Source: COMBO-56-21 sp963705355
Lineage (GTDB): Archaea; Thermoplasmatota; Thermoplasmata; UBA10834
Direction: 5' to 3'
Assembly: GCA_963705355.1 (NCBI GenBank)
Contig: OY970070.1
Location: 62,001 to 126,000, forward strand
Length of the DNA stretch: 64,000 nt
Of the stretch, positions 25,705-33,917 are shown in pieces. Position numbers and translations under genes: made by a program. The first letter of the stretch is position 1, and each line of letters opens with the position of its first letter. The notes below the pieces were generated by a model, which searched no databases, had not been told where the DNA came from, and worked only from the letters and a program-made list of their open reading frames with translations.

Positions 25705-26190
25705 TTATCTTTTCGCAGAAATGGTGTTGATTGCGAGCTCCACTGCTTGTTTGGGAGTGTTCACCTCGATCAGATTCGGGATCGGCTTGGTGTGCGCTCT
25801 CTCAAGTTTCCAGGTTCGAAGGCCGATCACCTTCTTCCCCAAGTTCAATGCATGGGCTATTTCTGAGAGAGTCCCGTACTCCCCTCCCACAGCTATGACG
25901 GCATCGGCAGTCTTGACCAGCATCACGTTCCTGCCCATGCCCATGCCCGTCACGATTGGTATCTGGACATATGGGTTCGCGTCTTCCTTGTCGTCGGATG
26001 GGATGATACCAATGGTCAGGCCTCCCTCGCTCCTTGCACCCCTGCAAACAGCCTCCATAACGCCGCCGAGGCCTCCGCAGACGACGGCGGCCCCGCGCTT
26101 GGCGATTTCCGCGCCGACCTCCTCGGCCAGCTTGAGTATGTCTGGATCTGCCTTGCTGGAGCCTATCACTCCTACTATCCTGAAACCCAT
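25705..26190 (-). CDS. TIGR00725/LOG-like Rossmann protein
   Basis: A 161-residue protein with VIGSSKA at the start, CGGLGGVMEAVCRGA, a GIIP segment and the GGEYGTLSE variant of the PGGxGTxxE motif of LOG-type phosphoribohydrolases and molybdenum-cofactor carrier-like proteins. Members of this fold bind nucleotides; LOG enzymes cleave N6-modified AMP. The substituted motif makes the reaction uncertain. Length is usual for the archaeal branch. Confidence 0.75.
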   Translation of the reverse strand: MGFRIVGVIGSSKADPDILKLAEEVGAEIAKRGAAVVCGGLGGVMEAVCRGARSEGGLTIGIIPSDDKEDANPYVQIPIVTGMGMGRNVMLVKTADAVIAVGGEYGTLSEIAHALNLGKKVIGLRTWKLERAHTKPIPNLIEVNTPKQAVELAINTISAKR

Positions 26191-26264
26191 GAAGGAATCT
26201 TAACGTGCTTCTGGTTCATAAACACAATCCAGCTTTGTTCTTCAGAATGCGGGTTTTCCATCAA

Positions 26265-26278
26265 TACGTTTATTAACT
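26265..26278 (+). promoter_or_regulatory. TATA box of SPFH/zinc-ribbon operon
   Basis: The AT-rich cgtttattaac (about 26267-26277) lies 45 bases before the first gene of the operon, with the following bases also AT-rich. Confidence 0.5.
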
Positions 26279-26321
26279 CTCATAATTGATATTAGCCGAC
26301 CACAATCGGAGGAACCCCCCG

Positions 26322-26852
26322 ATGCCAGACATCAGAGAGAGAGTAGAAGAAGACAAGGGAATTCTGAAGAAGATACAGAGCGTCATCCCAGGCTTCCGCG
26401 GATACAGGAGAAAGGAAGACCTCAGGGATGCGGACCGGATGCTCCGCACGCAGCTGGCAGACAAGCTCGTCCTGCAGAGGAGAGGGCTCGAGGAGTGCAG
26501 AGGCATGCTCGCGCAGAGCTATGGCTCCAAGGAGCTGGACCTGATCGGAGGCCTGATCAACGAGTTCAAGAAGGTGGAGGGCGGCGTGACACATGCAGAG
26601 GTGGGCTACTCAGGGATCGCAGCTGATATCCAGATCAAGGAGGACGAGCTCGACCAGCTTTATGAATTCGATGCCAGCATGCTCGACCACATCGTTTCGA
26701 TTTCAGCAAGCATCGATTCGCTGAAGAACTCGCTCATGGCCGCTGACGAGCAGACCAGCTACAAGGACCTGATGAACATCAAGGACCGGATCAACGCATT
26801 CGAGGATCAGTTCAACAGAAGGATGAATGTCATCCAGGGGACGGAGGTGTGA
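26322..26852 (+). CDS. coiled-coil protein of SPFH operon
   Basis: A 176-residue, mostly helical, charged protein. An N-terminal motif (IPGFRGYRRKEDLRDADRML, about 22-41) is followed by long amphipathic helices. The ATG at 26322 with an upstream GGAGGA site was chosen. The frame is open from 26286. It is 3 bases before the SPFH gene, so it is co-transcribed with it. In Bacillus the related ydjGHI genes sit with pspA, also a helical membrane-binding protein, but sequence likeness to PspA is not evident here. Confidence 0.75.
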   Translation: MPDIRERVEEDKGILKKIQSVIPGFRGYRRKEDLRDADRMLRTQLADKLVLQRRGLEECRGMLAQSYGSKELDLIGGLINEFKKVEGGVTHAEVGYSGIAADIQIKEDELDQLYEFDASMLDHIVSISASIDSLKNSLMAADEQTSYKDLMNIKDRINAFEDQFNRRMNVIQGTEV

Positions 26853-26855
26853 TAG

Positions 26856-27971
26856 ATGAGCCTGATTGGTGCTGAGACATTCAAATGGGAAGACGCTGAC
26901 AAGCGGGAGAATATCATGTTCCGGATACCGAGGAACATAAAGTTCAACGACAACATCGTCGTGAGAGAGGACGAGATCGCCGTGTTCTTCAGGGACGGTA
27001 AAGCGCTGGCCTACATCGACAGGCCTGACAGGTATGCGCTGACGTCGCTGAACGCGCCGATCGTCGGTGCGATAGTCAAGTTCCTGTCCGGTGTGCAGCA
27101 GCAGGCCGAACTCATCTATCTCCAGAAGAGGGTCCTCGATGGCAAGTTCGGCAGCAAGCAGCCGTACCAGTTCAGGGACAAGGATTTCGGCATGGTGAAC
27201 CTGCGTGTTTTCGGCGAGTTCAGGTACAAGGTCTCCTCTCCGGAGAACTTCGTGAACCAGTTCGTCGGCACGTTCAACTTCGCGACCAGCGCGGAGGTCG
27301 AGGAGAGGATCAAAGAGCAGGTGGTCATCCTTGTCTACGACTCGCTCGGCGACATGAAGAACCAAGGAATGGGCGTCGCTGACATCGCGTCCAACCTCAC
27401 AACCATAGAGCAGGTAGTGCTTTCTAGGGTGAAGGACCACTTCGACCTGTATGGCATAACGATCGACAAGTTGTCCGGACTCTACATATCGCTGCCCGAG
27501 GAGGTCCAGAAGGCGGTGGACCAGAAGTCATCCATGACGATCCTGGGCGCAAACTACATGCAGTACCAGACCGGACAGGCCATGAGGGAGGCGGCGACCA
27601 ACCCCGCAGGAGGGGCTGCAGGAACTGGTGTGGGCCTCGGTGCTGGGCTGGGCATGGGTTGGACCATGGTAGACGCCATGAGGCAAGGTCAGCCCGGAGC
27701 GCAGCCAGCTCAGGCACAGGCGGCCCCGATGATCGCATGCGCCAAGTGTGGCACTGCCAATCCCCCGACCAACAAGTTCTGCGCATCTTGCGGAGCGAGA
27801 ATAGGCGTTTCAACGGTGCCGTGCCCGAAGTGTGGCGCTCAGGTACCCGAGGGCACGAAGTTCTGTCCGGAATGCGGCGGCCCGATGGTCGCCACCAAGA
27901 AGTGCGCGAGCTGCGGCGCAGATGCACCAGCAACATCAAAGTTCTGCCCAGGTTGCGGCAAGGCGCTCTAG
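26856..27971 (+). CDS. SPFH-domain protein with C-terminal zinc ribbons (YdjI-like)
   Basis: A 371-residue protein. Residues about 20-250 form an SPFH/band-7-like domain of the 'virion core'/YdjI class (RIPRNIKFNDNIVVREDE near the start, EVEERIKEQVV in the middle). A glycine/methionine-rich linker (about 251-285) leads to three zinc ribbons, each with two CxxC pairs (CAKCG...FCASCG, CPKCG...FCPECG, CASCG...FCPGCG). SPFH proteins assemble at membranes. It is the second gene of an operon whose other members also carry zinc ribbons, suggesting that the proteins form one membrane-stress or scaffold assembly. Confidence 0.85.
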   Translation: MSLIGAETFKWEDADKRENIMFRIPRNIKFNDNIVVREDEIAVFFRDGKALAYIDRPDRYALTSLNAPIVGAIVKFLSGVQQQAELIYLQKRVLDGKFGSKQPYQFRDKDFGMVNLRVFGEFRYKVSSPENFVNQFVGTFNFATSAEVEERIKEQVVILVYDSLGDMKNQGMGVADIASNLTTIEQVVLSRVKDHFDLYGITIDKLSGLYISLPEEVQKAVDQKSSMTILGANYMQYQTGQAMREAATNPAGGAAGTGVGLGAGLGMGWTMVDAMRQGQPGAQPAQAQAAPMIACAKCGTANPPTNKFCASCGARIGVSTVPCPKCGAQVPEGTKFCPECGGPMVATKKCASCGADAPATSKFCPGCGKAL

Positions 27972-28022
27972 TCGGAACCAGCTTTAGGAGGAACGGAATC
28001 AATCTTCAGGAGTTGAGATAGC

Positions 28023-28766
28023 TTGGCAACTGTCAAATGTCCGAAGTGCGCGGCCCCAGTGCCGTTCGACACCGGAGTCAAGTTTGTGAAATGCCCGTAC
28101 TGCAGCTCGCAGGTGTATATCGACAGGTCTGGAGCTGGTTTCTACTATGCTTTGCCTTTCATGGTAAATGAAAACGACTCCATCGGGATGTTCAGACGGT
28201 GGGCTGCGGGCTCGACCAAGGCGAAGAATTTGGACAAGCTCGCCCAGATGGCTGGAGTGAAGCGGCAGTACTTCCCCGTCTACATGTTCAAGAGAGATCT
28301 GAACGGCGTAGAACAGGTGTTCATCGAGACTGCAGGATCCACCACGCTCCCAGGTCTCCACAACCTCAAGGTCCCCGCAGGCGACCTGAAGATATTCGAC
28401 CCATCGTTCGACACGCAGGGTGCTGAACTCGTGAAGCCAGACATAGAGATGCTGTCGTACCTGAACACCTTGCCGGGAAAACCAAAGGAGCAGGCGCTTG
28501 TCTACTTCCCGATCTGGAAGATCGACTATGTGTTCAACCAGAAGAAGTACGAAGTGGTTCTCGACGGGTCTTCGGGCGAGGTCTTCTCCTCCGAGTTCCC
28601 GATGAGGCGCTCCACGGCTTATGTCGCTGTGGCGATCGTCGGCTTCTTCGCAATCACCGCGGAGGGTCTAGTGGCCACATCGTCGCTACTGGCGGCAGTA
28701 GGACTGATAGCCGCGACTGTGGTGGCGCTGTTTGGTGCGGCGCTTTTCGTCGCGAGGAGGATGTGA
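28023..28766 (+). CDS. zinc-ribbon membrane protein (YdjG/H-like) 1
   Basis: A 247-residue protein with an N-terminal zinc ribbon (C6, C9, C24, C27), a middle soluble domain (about 35-195) and two C-terminal membrane segments (about 200-245). The start is TTG at 28023 with GGAG-like purines before it. Its stop overlaps the next gene's start by 4 bases. Same layout as the following gene, so the two are paralogues. Function unknown; the arrangement is like YdjG/YdjH beside YdjI in Bacillus. Confidence 0.75.
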   Translation: MATVKCPKCAAPVPFDTGVKFVKCPYCSSQVYIDRSGAGFYYALPFMVNENDSIGMFRRWAAGSTKAKNLDKLAQMAGVKRQYFPVYMFKRDLNGVEQVFIETAGSTTLPGLHNLKVPAGDLKIFDPSFDTQGAELVKPDIEMLSYLNTLPGKPKEQALVYFPIWKIDYVFNQKKYEVVLDGSSGEVFSSEFPMRRSTAYVAVAIVGFFAITAEGLVATSSLLAAVGLIAATVVALFGAALFVARRM

Positions 28767-29782
28767 TCATGCCTGACATTTCCGTGGGAATCAACTGCCC
28801 GACATGCGGTGGCGCCATCTCGGTCCCAGAGGGCGAGAACATTGTGATGTGCCAGTACTGCAGCTCCACGCTCTTCGTAGAAGGAGACGAGGGCGTCAGC
28901 ACGATCGCATTCAAGAACAAGGCGATGAAGGACGCGGCCATCGCATCCACGCAGTCCTGGTGGAGGAAGGGCTTCAAAGCGAGGGATCTCAAGAACGTGG
29001 GCAAGATCGTCGAGACTTATCCGATATACCTTCCGTTCTGGAAGACAACGACAAGAGTGGCGGGATGGATATGTGGCTATGATGAGCGGAGACACACAGA
29101 CCAGAAGGGCAACGTGACCGTGGAGAAGATACCGAAGGAGATCATGGTGCTCCAGGATTACGTCTTCTCTGAGATCGCCTGCGACCCGGGAGACTTGGGC
29201 ATTCGGACGCTCAGGAACCTCATGGGTGAGACGAGCTTCGCGGATTTCGAGATGATTCCCACCTTTGAGGCGACGACGAGCAAGGACGATGCCGTGGTCC
29301 ACGCCAAGAATGACGCCCTCGCCAAGGCTAGGGGCAGCGCACATGTGCCTCATGTGACTTTCGAGAAACTGCACGAGTTCCCCAAGACGTTGACAATGAT
29401 CTACTACCCGGTCTGGGTCGTGAGATACAACTACAGGGACCGGATGTACATGGACACTGTCGACGGTGTGACTGGCCAGATCCTGTCAGGGAGAGCTCCG
29501 GGCGATCCTCTGTTCCAGAGCCTTGCTATGACTGGCGGTGCGGTCGCCGGCGGTCTCGTCGCGGCGGGAGGCATTATCTACTCCGGAGCCTCGTATGCGA
29601 ACGATTCGAGGATAGCATTAGTCGGCGTGGCGGTCGGGGCGGTCATCCTATTCCTCGCGTACAACTTCTTCAGGCACGGATCGGAGAGGGTCGAGGGAGA
29701 GTTCAAGGAGAAGAAGGCATCCCTCGGAGGGGCCCTCAAACAGGTCCAGGACATATCCAAGCAGCTGGAGGGATTGAGATGA
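28763..29782 (+). CDS. zinc-ribbon membrane protein (YdjG/H-like) 2
   Basis: A 339-residue protein with an N-terminal zinc ribbon (C12, C15, C30, C33), a long soluble domain ending in YYPVWVVRYNYRDRMYMD, two membrane segments (about 254-273 and 283-302) and a charged C-terminal helix. Start is GTG at 28763 or ATG at 28769. It overlaps both neighbours by 4 bases, showing tight coupling within the SPFH operon. Confidence 0.75.
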   Translation: MIMPDISVGINCPTCGGAISVPEGENIVMCQYCSSTLFVEGDEGVSTIAFKNKAMKDAAIASTQSWWRKGFKARDLKNVGKIVETYPIYLPFWKTTTRVAGWICGYDERRHTDQKGNVTVEKIPKEIMVLQDYVFSEIACDPGDLGIRTLRNLMGETSFADFEMIPTFEATTSKDDAVVHAKNDALAKARGSAHVPHVTFEKLHEFPKTLTMIYYPVWVVRYNYRDRMYMDTVDGVTGQILSGRAPGDPLFQSLAMTGGAVAGGLVAAGGIIYSGASYANDSRIALVGVAVGAVILFLAYNFFRHGSERVEGEFKEKKASLGGALKQVQDISKQLEGLR

Positions 29783-30366
29783 GAGTGATCCAAGTCAAGT
29801 GCCCGCAGTGCAACAGCCCGATCCAGATGAAGCAGAAGGACAAGGTGTTTTATTGCACTCAATGCAACACGATGCACATTCGCGACGAAGGGATTGAGAA
29901 GCTCGACTACGAGGTTGCCGAGTTCAACCCGACCGCGCAGGGTGAGAGGGCCTACATGCCCTTCTGGAGGATCTACGCCACATTCGTGGTGCGCTCCAAG
30001 AGCGTCGAGGGCGGCACACTGTTCAAGCTGTCGACCATGCTGAGGGGCGGCGGTGACAGCGGCAACATGTTCATCTACGTTCCCGCGGCCGAGCTGGACA
30101 CGGCCAACTTCAGAAGGATCGCGGTCCAGTTCACGAGCAACCCGCCGAGATATCCGACGAGGCTCAACTTCGGGAATGTGGCTCGGCTGCCTGCGGCAAT
30201 ATCAAAGCAAGAAGCGGGCGAGCTGGCGGATTTCGTCGTCGTCACGATGGAGGCAGAGCAGCCGGGAGTCCTTCAGAGGCTGGATTATGATCTGACGGTG
30301 AACGACACGAAGCTTGTTTACCTGCCATTCGTGCGGACAGCACAGGGACTCATGCCAGCTCTCTGA
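29779..30366 (+). CDS. zinc-ribbon protein of SPFH operon
   Basis: A 195-residue protein with an N-terminal zinc ribbon (C8, C11, C26, C29) and a soluble domain resembling that of the two preceding proteins (YMPFWRIYATFVV, YLPFVRTAQGL) but no clear membrane segment. It is the last gene of the operon, overlapping the previous one by 4 bases. It may be a soluble partner of the membrane-bound paralogues. Confidence 0.75.
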   Translation: MRVIQVKCPQCNSPIQMKQKDKVFYCTQCNTMHIRDEGIEKLDYEVAEFNPTAQGERAYMPFWRIYATFVVRSKSVEGGTLFKLSTMLRGGGDSGNMFIYVPAAELDTANFRRIAVQFTSNPPRYPTRLNFGNVARLPAAISKQEAGELADFVVVTMEAEQPGVLQRLDYDLTVNDTKLVYLPFVRTAQGLMPAL

Positions 30367-30384
30367 TCCGAAACCACGCGAAAC

Positions 30385-31107
30385 TCATTTCGCGCTTCTT
30401 TCTTTTCTCTTCGAGAGGAAGTCCTGGACGATCTTGCCATGGTCGAAGGCGAACTTGGGAAGTCTGTCCAAGGGAACCCACTCGGCGTCCTTTGCATCGT
30501 CACCGGCTTTGAGCGAGCCTCCTACGGGCTCGAGATGATAGACCGCAGTCACGAAATGGCCTCTCGGATCCCTGTCCGGTGCCGAGTAGACTCCGACCAG
30601 CTCCAAGATTCTGGTCTTCAGTCCCGTCTCCTCGAGCACCTCACGAACGACACAGTCCTCAAGAGTCTCCCCATAGTTGAGGAACCCTCCGGGCAACGCG
30701 TATGAGCCTCTGAACGGGTCCTTGAGGCGTCTGATGAGCGCCATCTCACTTCCTTTCAGAACGATCCCGTCGGCCGTGACCGACGGTTTCCTCCAGCCGT
30801 TCTCAAACTGGCTCTGCAGCGAAGCGGCCTTGTTTTCGTATTCGCGCAGGATCTCCTCCCCGAAAGGCGTGAGCGAAGTGATGCCACCTTCCTTGCCTCC
30901 CCGGATGGAATGAGCGACTTCTCCGCCCGCATTCTGCGAGATTCTTTGAATGATTCCCCAGGCATGCCTGTATGACATGCCCATCTCTTTGGCCGCTTTT
31001 GAGAGGGAGCCCAAGTCCTTGACTTTGCGGAGCAGCTTCGCTCTGCCATCGCTCACTATGAACCTGCCATCGCGCTCCAGCCAAATCTTCAGCTTGAGTT
31101 CGTACAT
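30385..31107 (-). CDS. ModE-type winged helix fused to Nudix hydrolase
   Basis: A 240-residue two-domain protein. Residues 1-100 are a ModE-like winged helix (KVKDLGSLSKAAKEMGMSYRHAWGII). Residues about 108-235 are a Nudix domain with an intact Nudix box (GGFLNYGETLEDCVVREVLEETGL, given here only by its key residues G141, E147, R155, E156, E159, E160). Nudix of this branch hydrolyse ADP-ribose or similar. The fusion resembles NrtR-type regulators with the domains in reverse order, so it may be a transcription factor sensing a nucleotide metabolite. It lies 17 bases downstream of hutU on the same strand. Confidence 0.85.
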   Translation of the reverse strand: MYELKLKIWLERDGRFIVSDGRAKLLRKVKDLGSLSKAAKEMGMSYRHAWGIIQRISQNAGGEVAHSIRGGKEGGITSLTPFGEEILREYENKAASLQSQFENGWRKPSVTADGIVLKGSEMALIRRLKDPFRGSYALPGGFLNYGETLEDCVVREVLEETGLKTRILELVGVYSAPDRDPRGHFVTAVYHLEPVGGSLKAGDDAKDAEWVPLDRLPKFAFDHGKIVQDFLSKRKERSAK

Positions 31108-31124
31108 TAGGTCCCAATCCCTGT

Positions 31125-32765
31125 TCAGCGAAGCATGGGGATCTTCACTTTCTTCTTCTTGGCAATCCTAATCGCATCTGGGTATCCGGCATCAGCGTGT
31201 CTCAGTATGCCCATGCCCGGATCAGTCGTGAGCACTCGCTCGATCTTCTCCTCAGCCTCCTTCGTGCCGTCTGCAACAACAAGCAAGCCGGCGTGGGTCG
31301 AGTATCCAATGCCCACACCACCGCCGTTATGAAGGGCGACGAGATCCGCGCCCGCCGCCGTGTTGATGAGGGCATTCAACATGGGCCAATCAGCAATCGC
31401 GTCGCTGCCGTCTCTCATTCCCTCGGTCTCCCTGTTCGGAGATGCGACAGATCCGCAGTCCAGATGATCCCTCGTGATCACGATTGGAGCCTTGAGCTCC
31501 TTCTCCGCGACCATCCTGTTTATTATCTTCCCGAACTTGGCCCGTTCGCCGTAGCCGAGCCAACACACTCTGGCGGGAAGGCCCTCGAAGGGAACCTTCT
31601 TCTCGGCCAACTTAATCCAGTTGACGAGCTGCTTGTTCTCCTTGAACTCCCTCATCACGATCTTGTCAGTCTTCAGGATATCCTGCGGGTCACCTGATAG
31701 TGCGACCCATCTAAACGGTCCTCGGCCCTCGCAGAACATCGGTCTGATGTAGAGTGGCACGAACCCTTTGAATGCGAACGCGTCCTTCACTCCCGCCTTG
31801 AGCGCCTGGCCACGGATATTATTCCCATAGTCGAATACAATCGAACCTTTCTTCATGAATGCGAGCATCGCCCGCACGTGAATCGCTATGCTCCCCATCG
31901 CGCGTCGGCGGTACTCATCTGGATTAGAGGCTCTCAGCTCTGCGGCCTCATCCATGCTGAGCCCTTTCGGGATGTATCCTCCCAGCTCGTCGTGCGCAGA
32001 GGTCTGGTCCGTCACAGCATCTGGGATAATGCCCTTGTCGACCAGCAAAGGGTGAGTTTCCGCGCAGTTCCCGAGCAAGCCGATTGACAGCGCCTTCCCA
32101 TGCTTCTTCGCATCGAGAGCGGTCCTGACGGCCTCGTCGAGGTCCTTCAGCTTCATGTCGCAGTATCCGTTTTTCACACGTCTGTCAATCCTCTTCTCAT
32201 CGCATTCGACCGCAAGGCAAACGCCTCCATTCATCGTCACGGCGAGTGGTTGCGCTCCACCCATGCCTCCAAGTCCGCCGGTCAACACCAGCTTCCCCTT
32301 CAGAGTCCCTCCGTAGTTCTGTCGCGCGCATTCAGCGAATGTCTCGTAGGTCCCCTGCAGTATTCCCTGGGTTCCGATATATGCCCACCCCCCTGCAGTC
32401 ATCTGCCCAAACATGATCAGACCCTTCGCTTCCAACTCGTGGAAGACCTCCCATGTCGACCACCTTGGAACCAAATGAGCGTTTGCGGTGAGCACTCTCG
32501 GGGCAAGCTCGGTCGTCCTGAAGACACCGACCGGTTTTCCTGATTGGATGAGCAGAGTCTCGTCCCCTTCGAGTTCCGTGAGGGACTTGACAATCGCATT
32601 GAAGCAGTCCCAATTCCTCGCGGCCTTGCCCGTGCCGCCGTAGATTATCAGCTCTTCCGGCTTCTCCGCGTTCTCGAGGTTGTTCTGGAGCATCCTCAGG
32701 ATGGCCTCCTGCCTCCAGCCCTTGCAGGAAAGCCTTGTGCCCCGTCGAGCCTTGATCTTCTTCAT
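31125..32765 (-). CDS. hutU: urocanate hydratase
   Basis: A 546-residue enzyme of histidine breakdown that converts urocanate to imidazolone propionate using NAD+ as electrophile. Seen: IIYGGTGKAARNW near the N-terminus, the NAD-binding GGLGGMGGAQP, the catalytic-site cysteine region and CWLGYGERAK. The start at ATG 32765 gives the usual length. The open frame extends to 32837. Other hut genes (histidine ammonia-lyase, imidazolonepropionase) are not beside it in this window. Confidence 0.95.
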   Translation of the reverse strand: MKKIKARRGTRLSCKGWRQEAILRMLQNNLENAEKPEELIIYGGTGKAARNWDCFNAIVKSLTELEGDETLLIQSGKPVGVFRTTELAPRVLTANAHLVPRWSTWEVFHELEAKGLIMFGQMTAGGWAYIGTQGILQGTYETFAECARQNYGGTLKGKLVLTGGLGGMGGAQPLAVTMNGGVCLAVECDEKRIDRRVKNGYCDMKLKDLDEAVRTALDAKKHGKALSIGLLGNCAETHPLLVDKGIIPDAVTDQTSAHDELGGYIPKGLSMDEAAELRASNPDEYRRRAMGSIAIHVRAMLAFMKKGSIVFDYGNNIRGQALKAGVKDAFAFKGFVPLYIRPMFCEGRGPFRWVALSGDPQDILKTDKIVMREFKENKQLVNWIKLAEKKVPFEGLPARVCWLGYGERAKFGKIINRMVAEKELKAPIVITRDHLDCGSVASPNRETEGMRDGSDAIADWPMLNALINTAAGADLVALHNGGGVGIGYSTHAGLLVVADGTKEAEEKIERVLTTDPGMGILRHADAGYPDAIRIAKKKKVKIPMLR

Positions 32766-32848
32766 GGGCCTCAGCATCCACAGAAATCTAGTGCGATAAT
32801 AGGCTTTTGGCCGCCGTGCCAAGGGAGGCTTTATCACAGGTTCGGAGC

Positions 32849-33826
32849 ATGACCTCCGAGGCTATGTTCGACATTCCCACCGTGCTCACCGCAGATGAGA
32901 TACTGGACAAGGCGTTCAAGCGGGCCTCGAAGGTCGATTTCGAGGGTCAAACGCGGATAGAGACGGTGAGGGAGATCAACATCGGGAAGCTGAAGTCCGC
33001 CAGCGACACGATTGTCAGCACGATGGGCAAGTATGTCAAGGCATTTCCGAGCATCGACAGGCAGAGCCCGTTCTATGCCGAGTTGATCGATGTCACGATC
33101 GGCAGGGACAAGCTGAAGAAATCGCTTGGCGCAATGGATTGGTGCAGGGGAACCGTGGCGAGGGTTGCAAAGGTTGCCATGAAGGAAATTGCCTTCGCAA
33201 GACACATCGGACGGATCGATGAGATACGCAGATCCACATACGGGCGCATCTCATCATTGGTGAAACAAGTCGATAAGGAGCTGTCGTTCCTCGCAAATGC
33301 GAGGCACGTGATGAAGAAGTTCCCGGCCGTGAATCCGGATGATCCGACTATAGTCGTCGCAGGCTCTCCGAACGTCGGTAAGAGCCAGCTTGTTGCGAAG
33401 ATCTCCACTGCGAAGCCGAGGGTCGCGGTATATCCCTTCACCACTCAAGAGATATCAGTGGGGAAGTTCGAGAAGAAGTACTTCCGATACCAGGTCATCG
33501 ACACGCCTGGCCTCCTTGACAGAGAGCTCAGCGAAAGGAATCCATTTGAGCTCAGGGGCATCCTCGCCCTCAAGCATCTGGCCGACGTGGTCCTGTTCAT
33601 GTTTGACCCCACCGAAACGTGCGGTTATCCAATGGCCCAGCAGGAACATCTGCTGGAAACCGTGAAGAGGGAGTTCTCTTCGGTCCCTATCGTCGAGGTC
33701 GAAAACAAATCAGACATGGCGAAGACGAAGAGCGACCGAATCAAGATATCTGCCGAGACAGGGGCGGGCATTCAGAAACTCGTAGATCATCTAGTTGGAC
33801 TTCTGAAATCTCAGCAACGCTTATAG
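32849..33826 (+). CDS. NOG1-type GTPase (ribosome biogenesis)
   Basis: A 325-residue GTPase with a helical N-terminal domain (about 1-160) and a G domain: G1 GSPNVGKSQ (about 171-179), switch GTT-like PFTTQEI, G3 DTPGLLD, G4 ENKSD and G5 SAET. The order matches archaeal Nog1/Obg-HflX superfamily GTPases involved in 50S subunit assembly. Start ATG 32849. DP2 follows on the same strand after 91 bases with no gene in between. Confidence 0.85.
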   Translation: MTSEAMFDIPTVLTADEILDKAFKRASKVDFEGQTRIETVREINIGKLKSASDTIVSTMGKYVKAFPSIDRQSPFYAELIDVTIGRDKLKKSLGAMDWCRGTVARVAKVAMKEIAFARHIGRIDEIRRSTYGRISSLVKQVDKELSFLANARHVMKKFPAVNPDDPTIVVAGSPNVGKSQLVAKISTAKPRVAVYPFTTQEISVGKFEKKYFRYQVIDTPGLLDRELSERNPFELRGILALKHLADVVLFMFDPTETCGYPMAQQEHLLETVKREFSSVPIVEVENKSDMAKTKSDRIKISAETGAGIQKLVDHLVGLLKSQQRL

Positions 33827-33917
33827 TCGGGAGCCCCGATTATCTCACGGGATCGCACATCTTTGCGAACACGCGGCGGGATGGGGCTATTCTCCGCGGT
33901 TCAGTGTTCGGGGGAGC

